11,111 nucleotides of DNA from A37T11 sp964546645 (GCA_964546645.1 CAZJKM010000095.1:1-11111), one strand, 5' to 3'; positions 1 to 6,467 are shown, counted from the stretch's first letter. Numbers and translations are program-made. Notes: generated by a model from the sequence alone, not told the origin.

Positions 1-1109
1 TCAGGTTTGCCATCCCCGTCCAGGTCGGCCACGGTCAGGTCTTCGCAGGCGATCCCTCCCTGGTCAATCCAGACGAAGCTCCAGGCCTCCCAGTATTCGT
101 TAAACGGAATGTATAGTTTAACACCCATGTTGCCCGCGTTGTTGGGCTTTCGCCATCCGGCCACGATTTGTTCCCTGCCCAGGCCGAGCAGATCGGCTAC
201 CGCTAACCCGTGACCTTCACGAAGGTCTCCGTCCAGCACCACCCGTTCCCGTTTGTCACCAATTTTAGAGGCGTATCGCCGGGCATAAACCGTGAGGGCA
301 TTGCCATGAAGGGACTCTATCCCTGCAACGAACGTGGAGGTGTCTGAAGTTCTGCCCAGTCGCACTTCACTGAGTCCCCTGGTGCGTATGTTTCTTTCGG
401 CCCGTTTGTCCGGCTGCCATTTTCCCTGTGTAAAGGTGTAAACCTGCAGCCCCTCCTTACCACCGATATAGATCGATTCCCCGGCTTCATCCCCATGCAC
501 ATCAAAATTATGTGTCAGGTGCATGGAGGTGTTGAAAACAGTGTACTCCCAGGCACTTCGGGGATCCTCCGGTACGTTAAAGGCCGTCACCCTGACACCC
601 TTTCCCTTGCCATCCCTGTTTCCTATGCCGTGAAGAGGTAGAACGACCAACTGGTATTGATCAGGTGCAGTCATAACCCAGCGCATGCGATGTACGGTGG
701 GTTCGTGATAGAGTTTTACGGGAAGCCACCGGCCGGTGGGATCTTCCGGGCGGATCAGGTAATGTACAGAGCCGGAACGGGTGGTATCCGTGGTTTCTCC
801 CGGGTTCCATTGGGCTCCGACGGCAACTTCCACTTTCCCATCGCCATCTATGTCCCTGGCTGCGATACAGACATGATCATGCTCCGTCAGGTTCTCGGCC
901 ATGACAAATTTCTGCCAGTCGCCATTACGGTACCACACAATCTGATTTTTATCTGCCAGCAGGATATCCGGCTTCCCGTCTCCGTCCACATCGCCGACGA
1001 CAATACCATAACCGATCGTTACCTGGTCGTCAATAACCTGTTGCTCGAAAACCGGCTGCCTTTCGGGCAGACCCAGTAATGGTATCAGCGACAACAGGTA
1101 ATAATACAT
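1..1109 (-). CDS. VCBS/FG-GAP repeat protein, N-terminal part (runs off left edge)
   Basis: The minus strand is open without interruption from an ATG at 1109 to the window edge, giving 369 codons and no stop, so the C-terminus is missing. Aspartate-rich FG-GAP/VCBS motifs are visible: DVDGDGKPD at residues 40-48, DIDGDGKVE at 86-94 and DLDGDGKP at 362-369. Such loops bind calcium in integrin-like beta-propellers, and the protein is probably exported. The N-terminus, MYYYLLSLIPLLGLP, is hydrophobic but has no basic residue, so it is only a weak signal-peptide candidate. The start is supported by an in-frame stop just upstream and by AAAAAGAG immediately before the ATG. It begins 13 bases after the stop of the SurA-like gene, so the two are likely co-transcribed. 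The substrate or role cannot be told; carbohydrate binding or cell-surface adhesion are family possibilities only. Confidence 0.85.
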   Translation of the reverse strand, partial: MYYYLLSLIPLLGLPERQPVFEQQVIDDQVTIGYGIVVGDVDGDGKPDILLADKNQIVWYRNGDWQKFVMAENLTEHDHVCIAARDIDGDGKVEVAVGAQWNPGETTDTTRSGSVHYLIRPEDPTGRWLPVKLYHEPTVHRMRWVMTAPDQYQLVVLPLHGIGNRDGKGKGVRVTAFNVPEDPRSAWEYTVFNTSMHLTHNFDVHGDEAGESIYIGGKEGLQVYTFTQGKWQPDKRAERNIRTRGLSEVRLGRTSDTSTFVAGIESLHGNALTVYARRYASKIGDKRERVVLDGDLREGHGLAVADLLGLGREQIVAGWRKPNNAGNMGVKLYIPFNEYWEAWSFVWIDQGGIACEDLTVADLDGDGKP

Positions 1110-1122
1110 CTCTTTTTGCTGC

Positions 1123-2514
1123 TTAAGGGCTGCTTACCGGCCCTCCTTCACCCTCCATGGGTTTGCTCCATAACCGCAGTTCTTTACAGTCCACGTATTC
1201 GTCATCTATTTTGACATACGTTGTTTTCCGGCGGTTTTCAAACCATTCACTCAGAACCCGGTTGGTTTTGTCTGCAATGGTAACTTCCTTGATTTTGGCA
1301 AAATCCTGTTCCAGGTTTGCCTTGTGGGGGGCTGTCCGTGATTTAAGGTATGTAAACCGGTATCCCGTTTTATTTTCCGGGGCCTGTGTGGTGAACTGTG
1401 AAGGGCGGCTGTATTGGCCGGGTTCCAGTGTATCAATGGCGGCAAACATGTTCGCGTCCAGCTGATCTGTTGGGATCAGGGAAGTACGTTGCCCATACTC
1501 CGACTGGGTGAGGATCATACCACCGTTATATTTGGTGTTTTTATCGTCAGAAAAGCGGGTAGCGGCGGTATAAAAGTCTATTTTTTTATCCATGACCTGC
1601 TGGTAGATGCTATCGATATGTGCTTTGGCCCTTGCCAGGCTGGTGGCATTCGGTTTTGTTTTAATAAGAATATGCCGTGCACGTACCTGCTCTCCACGGC
1701 GTTCCGTGACCTGCAGGAAATGGAACCCGAACTCCGTTTCAAATACGTCCGATACTTCTCCGGGCTTAATCTTAAACGCGATTGCCGAAAATTCTTTCAC
1801 CATCTGGCTCCGGTCAAAAAAGCCCAGGTCACCACCGGAAGACGAACTGCCCTCATCTTCTGAATACAGGCGGGCCTTCGTGCCGAAATCGTCACCATTT
1901 TTAATTTCCAGGCGCAAAATCTCAGCCCGGTTCCGGAAGGGCTCTTTTTCTTCGCGTGTCAGTTTCGGGAAAACGACAATCTCCCCCACTTCCACTTCCG
2001 TATTATAATAAGGTACGCTGTCAGGCGGGAATTTGTCAAAGAAACGCTTTACTTCAAGGGGAGTCACATTGATATTGCCGGTGATGCTTTGCTGCATTTT
2101 CTGAGCAATGAGCTGTTCACGCACATCCCCGCGCATTTCTTCCTTATATTGCAGGATAGAACGATTCAGGAATTGCTCCAGCCGTTCCTGTCCGCCCGCC
2201 CGTTGTATGGAATAGCGGAGACGCTGGTTGATATTATCGTCCACCTCATCCTCAGAAACTGTGATGGAGTCAATGACCGCTTGCTGGGCCAGCAGTTTTT
2301 GCGTAAGGAGTTGCTGGAGAAAATAACATTTGGCATCAGGTTGCTCCGGGTTGCCCTGCATCAGGTATTGTGCGTACTGTATTTCCAGTTCGGATTTAAG
2401 GATAATGCTGTTCCCTACCACAGCGGCGACCTTGTCAATCACAACGCTTTGGGCGCCGGCAGCGAATATGCTTAACAACCATATAGCGGCAGTGACGCCG
2501 GTAAATCTCTTCAT
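1123..2514 (-). CDS. surA: SurA-like periplasmic chaperone with two parvulin (PpiC) domains
   Basis: This 463-residue protein looks like the Bacteroidota counterpart of SurA, which escorts outer-membrane proteins through the periplasm and isomerises prolyl bonds. A signal peptide is clear: MKRF, a hydrophobic stretch, and a likely cut after AAGA (residue 21). Residues 22-165 form the SurA N-terminal chaperone region, starting IDKVAAVVGNSIILKSELE. Two tandem parvulin domains follow, at about 172-275 (GGDLGFFDRSQMVKEF) and 277-395 (starting VRARHILIKTK, with FSDDKNTKYNGGMI). The frame stays open upstream to 2652, but I chose the ATG at 2514 because the signal peptide begins there and the extra 46 residues lack any export signal. 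The VCBS-repeat gene follows 13 bases downstream. The symbol rests on domain order; a general PpiC-type foldase is the alternative. Confidence 0.88.
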   Translation of the reverse strand: MKRFTGVTAAIWLLSIFAAGAQSVVIDKVAAVVGNSIILKSELEIQYAQYLMQGNPEQPDAKCYFLQQLLTQKLLAQQAVIDSITVSEDEVDDNINQRLRYSIQRAGGQERLEQFLNRSILQYKEEMRGDVREQLIAQKMQQSITGNINVTPLEVKRFFDKFPPDSVPYYNTEVEVGEIVVFPKLTREEKEPFRNRAEILRLEIKNGDDFGTKARLYSEDEGSSSSGGDLGFFDRSQMVKEFSAIAFKIKPGEVSDVFETEFGFHFLQVTERRGEQVRARHILIKTKPNATSLARAKAHIDSIYQQVMDKKIDFYTAATRFSDDKNTKYNGGMILTQSEYGQRTSLIPTDQLDANMFAAIDTLEPGQYSRPSQFTTQAPENKTGYRFTYLKSRTAPHKANLEQDFAKIKEVTIADKTNRVLSEWFENRRKTTYVKIDDEYVDCKELRLWSKPMEGEGGPVSSP

Positions 2515-2533
2515 GCAATATATATTAAGTCGG

Positions 2534-2541
2534 CAAAAATA
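2534..2541 (-). promoter_or_regulatory. Possible -7 box of the surA-like gene
   Basis: On the minus strand this reads TATTTTTG, a full match to the Bacteroidetes -7 consensus TAnnTTTG. It lies about 20 bases before the chosen ATG, implying a very short leader. I found no convincing -33 element (TTTG or TTG) at the usual distance, and the region is AT-rich, so chance is possible. There is no clear Shine-Dalgarno sequence before the ATG, which is common in this phylum. Confidence 0.35.
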
Positions 2542-2670
2542 CCAGATATATTTTATTATTCCGCGTAAAATCAGCTGATAACGACTTTTTTCAGCTGTCA
2601 CGAAATTAGGCATTGCCAGGCTAACAGGATGCTTTTTAACGATTTTTAACATATATAACAGAAATATCCC

Positions 2671-2678
2671 TACCTTAG
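2671..2678 (+). promoter_or_regulatory. Possible -7 box of the Rrf2 regulator gene
   Basis: TACCTTAG differs by one base from the Bacteroidetes -7 consensus TAnnTTTG and lies 44 bases before the regulator start codon. The upstream -33 region has only TTTAAC (2645-2650), not a clean TTTG. This is the best candidate in the divergent intergenic region, but it is tentative. Confidence 0.35.
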
Positions 2679-2714
2679 CGAGGTTTTTATATTACTTTAC
2701 ATCATTATAAATGA

Positions 2715-2729
2715 GATAACTATGTTATC
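2715..2729 (+). promoter_or_regulatory. Palindrome over the rrf2 start codon (possible autoregulatory operator)
   Basis: GATAAC-TAT-GTTATC is a perfect 6-3-6 inverted repeat that spans the ATG at 2722-2724. It shares the ATAAC/GTTAT half-site with the longer palindrome over the sulfate operon promoter at 3364-3381, but with a 3-base instead of a 2-base centre. The shared half-site suggests that the regulator binds both places. The different spacing and the overlap with coding sequence argue for caution. Confidence 0.3.
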
Positions 2730-3204
2730 AAAAAAGACAATATACGCCATGAAGGCATTAGTGGCGCTGGCAAGGAAACAGAACGAAGCCCCGGTTATGA
2801 TTTCCCGGGTAGCCGAGGAGGAGAATATCCCGAAGAAGTTTCTGGAACTCATTCTGTTGGAACTGCGGAATGCCGGTATGCTGTACAGTAAAAAGGGAGC
2901 GAAGGGTGGTTATTTATTAGCGAAAGACCCTGCAGATATCAAATTGTCACAGGTCCTTCGGGTTACCGGTGGCCCCATCGCCTTACTTCCATGCGTGAGT
3001 CTTAACTTTTATCAGCCCTGTGAGGAATTTGAGCAGGAGGAGACTTCCGGAATAGTGGATGTTTTTGCCAAGGTAAGGGATGCATCGTTACTTATCCTTT
3101 CGGAAACCAGTATCGCTGATATCCTGAATCGCGAAGAGGAACTGAAAAAGGCAGTTACCGCAAAAAGCAAGTCCGCGAACAACCGTACACGGGCCAAAAT
3201 GTAA
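2722..3204 (+). CDS. Rrf2-family transcriptional regulator of the sulfur operon
   Basis: This 160-residue protein has the Rrf2 winged-helix plan. Residues 1-20 (MLSKKTIYAMKALVALARKQ) are the typical first helix. The helix-turn-helix lies at about 25-50 (ISRVAEEENIPKKFLELILLEL), followed by the wing GAKGGYLLAK at 59-68. Rrf2 proteins include IscR, NsrR and CymR, which sense Fe-S clusters, nitric oxide or cysteine status. Only two cysteines occur, C91 and C100; the third Cys of the usual IscR/NsrR triad is not seen and acidic residues stand in its place. Cluster binding is therefore uncertain, and a CymR-like metabolite or partner sensor is equally possible. A basic tail (about 141-160) extends past the usual core. 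Position directly upstream of the sulfate assimilation operon, with palindromes at its own start and at the operon promoter, suggests it is the local repressor; this is inference. Confidence 0.88.
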   Translation: MLSKKTIYAMKALVALARKQNEAPVMISRVAEEENIPKKFLELILLELRNAGMLYSKKGAKGGYLLAKDPADIKLSQVLRVTGGPIALLPCVSLNFYQPCEEFEQEETSGIVDVFAKVRDASLLILSETSIADILNREEELKKAVTAKSKSANNRTRAKM

Positions 3205-3209
3205 GCTGG

Positions 3210-3264
3210 TTTTGTGCATATTTATTGCTTAAATGGCAGTATTTTGTGCATATTTTATGCGCAA
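3210..3264 (+). repeat. Tandem 14-base repeat with an imperfect palindrome, possible operator pair
   Basis: TTTTGTGCATATTT occurs at 3210-3223 and again at 3242-3255, a period of 32 bases or about three helical turns. The second copy continues into a palindrome: TTGTGCATA (3244-3252), three bases, then TATGCGCAA (3256-3264), with 8 of 9 positions paired. The first copy has the same left half, but its right half (3224-3232) matches at only 5 of 9. The pair sits right after the regulator stop codon, more than 100 bases upstream of the predicted operon promoter. Two sites on the same helix face would fit a dimeric activator, but no known consensus is claimed. Confidence 0.45.
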
Positions 3265-3302
3265 TTCCGTATTTGGCACGCATTAATTGTAAAAATAAAT
3301 AA

Positions 3303-3328
3303 GCTGAATTTCAGCGCGTTCTTTTTTT
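3303..3328 (+). terminator. Weak possible terminator after the Rrf2 gene
   Basis: A short hairpin GCTGA-ATT-TCAGC (3303-3315) is followed, six bases later, by seven T residues (3322-3328). The 5-bp stem is short and the T-run is displaced, so this is at best an inefficient terminator. Read-through from the regulator gene into the sulfate operon would be plausible. Confidence 0.2.
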
Positions 3329-3363
3329 ACCGCCAAATTACCTATGATTTCAATGGGAATTAT

Positions 3364-3381
3364 AATATAACTCGTTATATT
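3364..3381 (+). promoter_or_regulatory. Perfect 8-2-8 palindrome over the sulfate operon promoter (likely operator)
   Basis: AATATAAC-TC-GTTATATT is a perfect inverted repeat of 18 bases. Its right half overlaps the -7 box at 3376-3383, so a protein bound here would block RNA polymerase. The length and symmetry suit a dimer of a small winged-helix regulator, and the Rrf2 protein encoded just upstream is the obvious candidate. The identity of the binding protein is inferred from position only. Confidence 0.5.
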
Positions 3382-3383
3382 TG
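3376..3383 (+). promoter_or_regulatory. Promoter of the sulfate assimilation operon (-7 box)
   Basis: TATATTTG fully matches the Bacteroidetes -7 element TAnnTTTG. Upstream, TTTC at 3348-3351 is a possible but imperfect -33 box, with slightly long spacing. Transcription would start near 3389, giving a leader of roughly 170 bases before the sulfite reductase gene. A leader this long fits the attenuator described downstream. Confidence 0.55.
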
Positions 3384-3416
3384 CAACTGTTAAAGTGAAT
3401 GTAAGTTTGATAGAGT

Positions 3417-3479
3417 ATGTTAATGAGTCTCCATATAGTCATGTTTATGGATAAGTGTTGTGATTGCCGGTCAAGGTAA
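3417..3479 (+). CDS. Cysteine-rich leader peptide (20 aa) of the sulfate operon attenuator
   Basis: This small ORF ends in MDKCCDCRSR followed by TAA (3477-3479). Its Cys codons are TGT, TGT and TGC, at 3456-3458, 3459-3461 and 3465-3467. In-frame ATGs occur at 3417, 3423, 3441 and 3447; an in-frame TAG at 3411 bounds the ORF. The start actually used is unknown, and no strong Shine-Dalgarno is seen. Three Cys codons in a run of four, near the end of a tiny ORF in the leader of a cysteine-biosynthesis operon and just ahead of an intrinsic terminator, match the design of classical amino-acid leader peptides. Ribosome stalling at the Cys codons would report low charged tRNA-Cys. The peptide itself probably has no function beyond being translated. 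Confidence 0.6.
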   Translation: MLMSLHIVMFMDKCCDCRSR

Positions 3480-3522
3480 AGGGGGGCGGATTTAAATAGT
3501 ATATTATTTCTGTTAACCCTTT
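3478..3522 (+). promoter_or_regulatory. Predicted antiterminator hairpin
   Basis: AAAGGG (3478-3483) can pair with CCCTTT (3517-3522), the 5' arm of the terminator. In the same register, 3485-3490 pairs with 3509-3514 (three Watson-Crick-type G-C/A-U pairs plus G-U wobbles), and 3493-3495 pairs with 3504-3506, leaving an 8-base loop. The structure excludes the terminator. Its 5' arm overlaps the leader stop codon, so a ribosome finishing the leader would mask it, and a ribosome stalled at the earlier Cys codons would leave it free. The pairing was drawn by hand without energy calculation. Confidence 0.45.
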
Positions 3523-3546
3523 TAGTACTAGCTAAGAGGGTTTTTT
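3515..3546 (+). terminator. Intrinsic terminator in the leader of the sulfate operon (attenuator)
   Basis: AACCCTTTTAG (3515-3525) and CTAAGAGGGTT (3532-3542) form an 11-bp stem with a single T-G wobble and the 6-base loop TACTAG. Six T residues (3541-3546) follow the GGG of the 3' arm. This is a standard rho-independent terminator, yet it lies upstream of the operon, ending 15 bases before the sulfite reductase ATG. It is therefore either an attenuator or the end of a transcript from the regulator gene. The leader ORF and the competing hairpin favour the attenuator. Confidence 0.75.
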
Positions 3547-3561
3547 ATCATATCAAAGAAC

Positions 3562-5670
3562 ATGCAGAGTTTTAGGACGGAACTGGAAAACCCGGTGGTG
3601 GAACAGGATATCATCGAGTTAGAGAAGAAGATCAGGCTTTTTCAGGAAGGTAAGATTCCGGAAGAGAAATTTAGGAGCCTGCGCCTGGCGAGGGGCATTT
3701 ACGGCCAGCGGCAACCGGGTGTACAGATGGTTCGTATCAAAATACCCTTTGGCTATCTGACGTTTAAAAAGCTGTTGCGTATTGCGGATGTCAGCGATGA
3801 ATATGCGACCGGCAACCTGCACCTCACTACCCGTCAGGATATCCAGATCCATTTTGTGAGCCTTAACAGGACACCCGAGTTGTGGGCGGAGCTGGATAAG
3901 GACGATGTCACGATCCGGGAAGCCTGTGGTAATACGGTACGGAACATAACGGCCTCTTATGCAGCAGGAATAGACCCTGCTGAGCCATTTGATGTTTCAC
4001 CGTATGCGTATGAAGCGTTTACTTATTTTCTCAGAAATCCGATCTGCCAGGATATGGGAAGGAAGTTTAAGATCGCTTTCTCTTCCTCAGAAGAAGATTC
4101 CGCGCTCGCTTATATCCATGATGTGGGACTGATACCGAAAGTCCGTACAGAAGACGGCAGGGAGGTCAGAGGTTTCAGAGTAGTGGTAGGAGGGGGCCTT
4201 GGTGCCCAGCCGGCAATGGCATACGTGGCACACGAGTTTTTGCCCGAGGATCAGGTTATCCCCTATATTGAGGCGGTAATACGTGTCTTTGATCGTTACG
4301 GAGAACGCACCAACCGAAATAAGGCCCGGCTGAAATTCCTGATTGCCAAAATCGGATTTGAGGAAACCGTAGCACTGATCAATGAAGAGTGGACCGCACT
4401 CAAGTCGAAAAGCTATACCGTAAACCGGGATATTCTGCCGGCGGCTGTTCCGCCTCCTCAACGGGAGATCCCCGCGGTTTCGATCACGAATGAGGCCAAA
4501 TACCAATCCTGGTTAAAGGTTAATGTGTTTGAGCAAAAGCAAAAGGGTTGGTTTGCCATCACTTCCCGTGTGACGACAGGAGATATACTTACACCGATAG
4601 CACGTAAGCTGGTGACCGCGGTAAAGGACTACGTAGCGGACGATATACGGGTAACCCCGAACCAGGGTTTTATGCTGAAATATGCCCGGAAGGAGGCGTT
4701 GCCATACCTGTTTACCGTGCTGGATGAATTGGGGCTTGCGGAGCCCGGCTTTGACAGTGTGGTCGATGTGACTACCTGCCCGGGCACAGATACCTGTAAT
4801 CTGGCTATTTCAGACAGTACACATATCAGCCGGGTGCTGGAACAGGTGGTGGCTACGGAATTTCCGGAATTGGTGTATAATAAAGATATTAAAATCAAGC
4901 TGAGCGGGTGTATGAATTCCTGCGGGCAACACGGCCTGGCCAATATTGGTTTTCACGGCAGTTCCATGAAAGCCCAGGGGAAAGTGCTGCCGGCCCTGCA
5001 GGTGCTGCTGGGCGGTGGTACGCTGGGCGACGGGGAAGGCAGGGCGGCTGAAAAGGTGATCAAAGTGCCTACCAAACGTGGTCCGGATGTGTTACGGGTG
5101 GTGTTGGGCAACTATGGTTCCCATGCATTGCCGGAAGAGCGTTTTAATGATTATTACCTGCGTCAGGGAAAAGAGTACTTCTATGATTTGCTGAAACCCC
5201 TGGCTGATCAGACGACCTTACAGGCCAGTGATTTTATTGACTGGGGGCAGACGGCTGATTTTGCAACGGCCATCGGCGTTGGAGAATGTGCCAGTGTGGT
5301 GATTGACCTGATAGCAACGCTGTTACTGGAGGCGGAAGAGCGGCTGCAGTGGGCAGACGAAAATATGGAAGCCGGTTCTTTTGCTGACGCGATATACCAT
5401 GCGTACAGCGCATTCATACAGGGTGCGAAAGCCTTGTTATTGGATGAGAATGTGAACGCCAGCACACAGATCAAAGTGCTGACAGAATTTGACACCCGTT
5501 TTGTGGATACAGGGCGGTTTACGTTTGAAGGTGCGTTCCGGGAATATGTACTGAGGATTAATAAGCATGAACCGACCGCCGGGTTTGCAAGCCGTTATCT
5601 GGCAGATAGCAGGGAATTCCTGAAGACAGCCCTGGCTTATCGGAATGCCGGGGTAACGGAAACTGCCTGA
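3562..5670 (+). CDS. cysI: Siroheme-dependent sulfite (nitrite/sulfite) reductase with C-terminal HEPN domain
   Basis: This 702-residue protein would reduce sulfite to sulfide with six electrons in the cytoplasm. Residues about 45-130 and 320-390 are the paired ferredoxin-like half domains; the first carries LHLTTRQDIQIHF at 87-98. The siroheme/4Fe-4S ligands are in place: C406 and C412 in TTCPGTDTC (C-x5-C), and C450 and C454 in LSGCMNSCG (C-x3-C). Residues about 580-692 form an added HEPN-like domain, with EAEERLQWADENMEAGSF and DAIYHAYSAFIQGAKALLL. The R-x4-6-H nuclease motif of HEPN RNases is not seen (only R665-x3-H669), so that domain is probably non-catalytic. No CysJ-type flavoprotein gene is nearby, so electrons may come from ferredoxin. 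Nitrite reductase is the alternative, but the neighbours are all for sulfate assimilation and siroheme. It is the first structural gene after the attenuator. Only a weak AAAGAA precedes the ATG. Confidence 0.9.
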   Translation: MQSFRTELENPVVEQDIIELEKKIRLFQEGKIPEEKFRSLRLARGIYGQRQPGVQMVRIKIPFGYLTFKKLLRIADVSDEYATGNLHLTTRQDIQIHFVSLNRTPELWAELDKDDVTIREACGNTVRNITASYAAGIDPAEPFDVSPYAYEAFTYFLRNPICQDMGRKFKIAFSSSEEDSALAYIHDVGLIPKVRTEDGREVRGFRVVVGGGLGAQPAMAYVAHEFLPEDQVIPYIEAVIRVFDRYGERTNRNKARLKFLIAKIGFEETVALINEEWTALKSKSYTVNRDILPAAVPPPQREIPAVSITNEAKYQSWLKVNVFEQKQKGWFAITSRVTTGDILTPIARKLVTAVKDYVADDIRVTPNQGFMLKYARKEALPYLFTVLDELGLAEPGFDSVVDVTTCPGTDTCNLAISDSTHISRVLEQVVATEFPELVYNKDIKIKLSGCMNSCGQHGLANIGFHGSSMKAQGKVLPALQVLLGGGTLGDGEGRAAEKVIKVPTKRGPDVLRVVLGNYGSHALPEERFNDYYLRQGKEYFYDLLKPLADQTTLQASDFIDWGQTADFATAIGVGECASVVIDLIATLLLEAEERLQWADENMEAGSFADAIYHAYSAFIQGAKALLLDENVNASTQIKVLTEFDTRFVDTGRFTFEGAFREYVLRINKHEPTAGFASRYLADSREFLKTALAYRNAGVTETA

Positions 5671-5708
5671 GCGATATTCAGAACGAATAACTAAACAAAC
5701 AACGGAAG

Positions 5709-6467
5709 ATGAATTCCAGACTGACATTAATAGGTGCCGGCCCGGGCGACCCGGAACTGATCACGTTAAAAGGCGTCCGTGCACTGGCGACGGGTGATGT
5801 GGTCTTATACGATGCACTGGTCAATACGGAGCTGTTGCAGTTTGTTCCGGCACATGTACCCCGTGTGTATGTAGGAAAACGTAATGGTCAGCACAGCTAT
5901 ACGCAAGGTGAGATCAACACGCTTATTGTTGATCTGGCAAAGCAGTACGGCCATGTTGTGCGCCTGAAGGGCGGAGATTCCTTTGTCTTCGGGAGAGGGT
6001 ACGAAGAACTCCGTTATGCGGAAGACCATGGTATACCGGTGACGGTTGTGCCGGGTATTTCCAGCAGTATTGCTGTTCCGGAATTACAGAAAATTCCGCT
6101 GACCAGCAGGGGGGTGAGTGAAAGTTATTGGGTAATAACAGCTACCAACCGCCATCGTGAGCTTTCAAAGGACCTGTATGCTGCGGTAAACACAGATGCA
6201 ACCATTATTGTACTGATGGGGGTAGCGAAATTATCGGAAATCAGGCAGCTGTACCTGGATGCAGGGAAAGCAGCTATACCTGTTGCGCTGATACAGAACG
6301 GTAGTTTGCCGGAAGAGCGTATCGTTGTCAGTACCATGGAACATATCACAGAGGCAATGGAGCATCAGCAGATCGGTGCCCCGGCCGTGATTGTGATTGG
6401 TGAGGTGGTAAAAGAACACGCAGATTATAAATATATTGCACAAACCTATGTCCATAGCCGCTGCTGA
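5709..6467 (+). CDS. cobA: Uroporphyrinogen-III C-methyltransferase (SUMT) for siroheme
   Basis: This 252-residue enzyme methylates uroporphyrinogen III twice with S-adenosylmethionine to give precorrin-2. The family signatures are all present: LIGAGPGDPELITLKG at residues 7-22, a VVLYDALVN stretch, VVRLKGGDSFVFGRGYEEL near 79-97, and VVPGISSSIAVPELQKIPLTSRG. Its length is normal for a stand-alone SUMT. GGAAG directly before the ATG is a poorly spaced ribosome site. It starts 38 bases after the sulfite reductase gene, and its last 20 bases overlap the Met8-TSUP gene, so translation of the two may be coupled. In E. coli this activity is the C-terminal half of CysG; here it is separate. In this operon the product is siroheme for the reductase rather than cobalamin. 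Confidence 0.93.
   Translation: MNSRLTLIGAGPGDPELITLKGVRALATGDVVLYDALVNTELLQFVPAHVPRVYVGKRNGQHSYTQGEINTLIVDLAKQYGHVVRLKGGDSFVFGRGYEELRYAEDHGIPVTVVPGISSSIAVPELQKIPLTSRGVSESYWVITATNRHRELSKDLYAAVNTDATIIVLMGVAKLSEIRQLYLDAGKAAIPVALIQNGSLPEERIVVSTMEHITEAMEHQQIGAPAVIVIGEVVKEHADYKYIAQTYVHSRC

Noticed and set aside
657..1079. Plus-strand open frame of 140 codons
   Set aside because: It lies antisense to the VCBS-repeat gene, whose minus-strand frame carries repeated DxDGDGK motifs. The plus-strand translation shows no family signature.
1414..2475. Several plus-strand open frames of 80-150 codons
   Set aside because: They are antisense to the SurA-like gene, which has a signal peptide and two parvulin domains on the minus strand.
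2515..2652. Upstream extension of the SurA-like protein to an ATG at 2652
   Set aside because: The added 46 residues precede a clear signal peptide starting at 2514 and would bury it. A TAnnTTTG box also falls inside this stretch.
3273..3290. Sigma-54-like TTGGCACG element
   Set aside because: The TGGCAC half is good, but the following TTGT is two bases too far away and lacks the GC of the -12 box.
3389..3514. SAM-II or another known sulfur-related riboswitch in the leader
   Set aside because: I could not match the conserved core or pseudoknot of SAM-II or SAM-I by eye. The Cys-rich ORF with terminator and antiterminator explains the leader better. A covariance-model scan would settle it.
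3205..3561. Mobile-element remnant or attachment site between rrf2 and the sulfite reductase gene
   Set aside because: The repeats are short and palindromic, close to a promoter. No target-site duplication, transposase fragment or tRNA end is present.
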